Positions 63,781 to 64,000 of a stretch of 64,000 bases of DNA are shown here, piece by piece. Position numbers and translations under genes: made by a program. Source of the DNA: Prorocentrum cordatum (lineage: Eukaryota; Sar; Dinophyceae; Prorocentrales; Prorocentraceae); the NCBI GenBank assembly GCA_963575745.1, contig CAUYUJ010015726.1, positions 411,542-475,541 of the forward strand, read 5' to 3'. The notes beneath the pieces are model-generated. The model searched no databases and was not told the DNA's origin. It saw nothing but the letters and a program-made list of their open reading frames with translations. The first letter of the stretch is position 1. The number at the start of each line of letters is the position of its first letter.

Positions 63781-64000
63781 GCTCTCGGGTGCCGGCCTGC
63801 TCTCGGGGGCTCACAAACATGGGTTAACGATCCATGGATCTGGCGCGCGGTCGCCGAATCCATGCATCGGGGGAAGTGCCGCCTCGCTCGGCGGCGCGCC
63901 CCCCTGGATCCATGCTTGCGATCGCCTGATGCTCAGAGGGCGGCGGTGCCTCGGACGGGGCTCGGGAGACGCCCGCCTCTCCCCCGGGCACGCCGTCGAC
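63781..64000. other. No recognised gene
   Basis: GATCCATGGATC-type words near 63828 and 63896. The window ends here. Confidence 0.4.

Overview
The window is nuclear DNA of a dinoflagellate. The decisive evidence is an exact 22-nt match to the dinoflagellate trans-spliced leader (minus strand, 43090-43069), joined directly to the start codon of an intact retrotransposon. Other features fit: a GC-rich, repeat-packed sequence, retrotransposon and ISXO2-like transposase fragments of types I recognise from dinoflagellate genomes, and almost no conventional genes. I found no host protein-coding gene, rRNA, tRNA or CRISPR array that I can defend.

Layout. 1-15 kb: mostly single-copy-looking GC-rich DNA sprinkled with short dispersed repeats, many with terminal inverted repeats (TIRs; MITE- or foldback-like). 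15-21 kb: tandem arrays (a ~50-bp motif in ~0.7-kb modules, an 18-copy 77-bp minisatellite, GAT and TCC microsatellites, a T13-A99 tract). 21-24.7 kb: no recognised gene. 24.8-27.5 kb: a decayed non-LTR retrotransposon (LINE-2, minus strand) whose reverse transcriptase is interrupted, just before its catalytic aspartates, by a 768-bp insertion flanked by TTGA. 28.6-29.9 kb: a CCATA-type array and a second, unrelated 77-bp minisatellite (14 copies). 30.7-31.5 kb: an ISXO2/IS1595-like transposase relic. 31.5-33.7 kb: a frameshifted relic of a large protein with DNA-polymerase-like and cysteine-peptidase-like motifs. 33.7-34.6 kb: GCGGGAGA octamers in both orientations with perfect hairpins.

35.7-43.1 kb is the centrepiece: a full-length, apparently intact LINE (LINE-1, minus strand) with the spliced leader, ORF1 (zinc-binding plus coiled coil) and ORF2 (endonuclease, reverse transcriptase, RNase H), lying between (GGA/TCC)n tracts. 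It looks like a reverse-transcribed, trans-spliced mRNA. 43-64 kb has no recognised gene but is dense in short dispersed elements. I define seven families with TIRs (M1-M7) and other dispersed repeats (R6-R12), with copies in both halves of the window.

How the parts relate: LINE-1 encodes the machinery to copy itself and possibly other transcripts. The M families carry no coding capacity and would depend on transposases encoded elsewhere. Repeat boundaries are read by eye and are good to roughly 5-20 bp unless stated.
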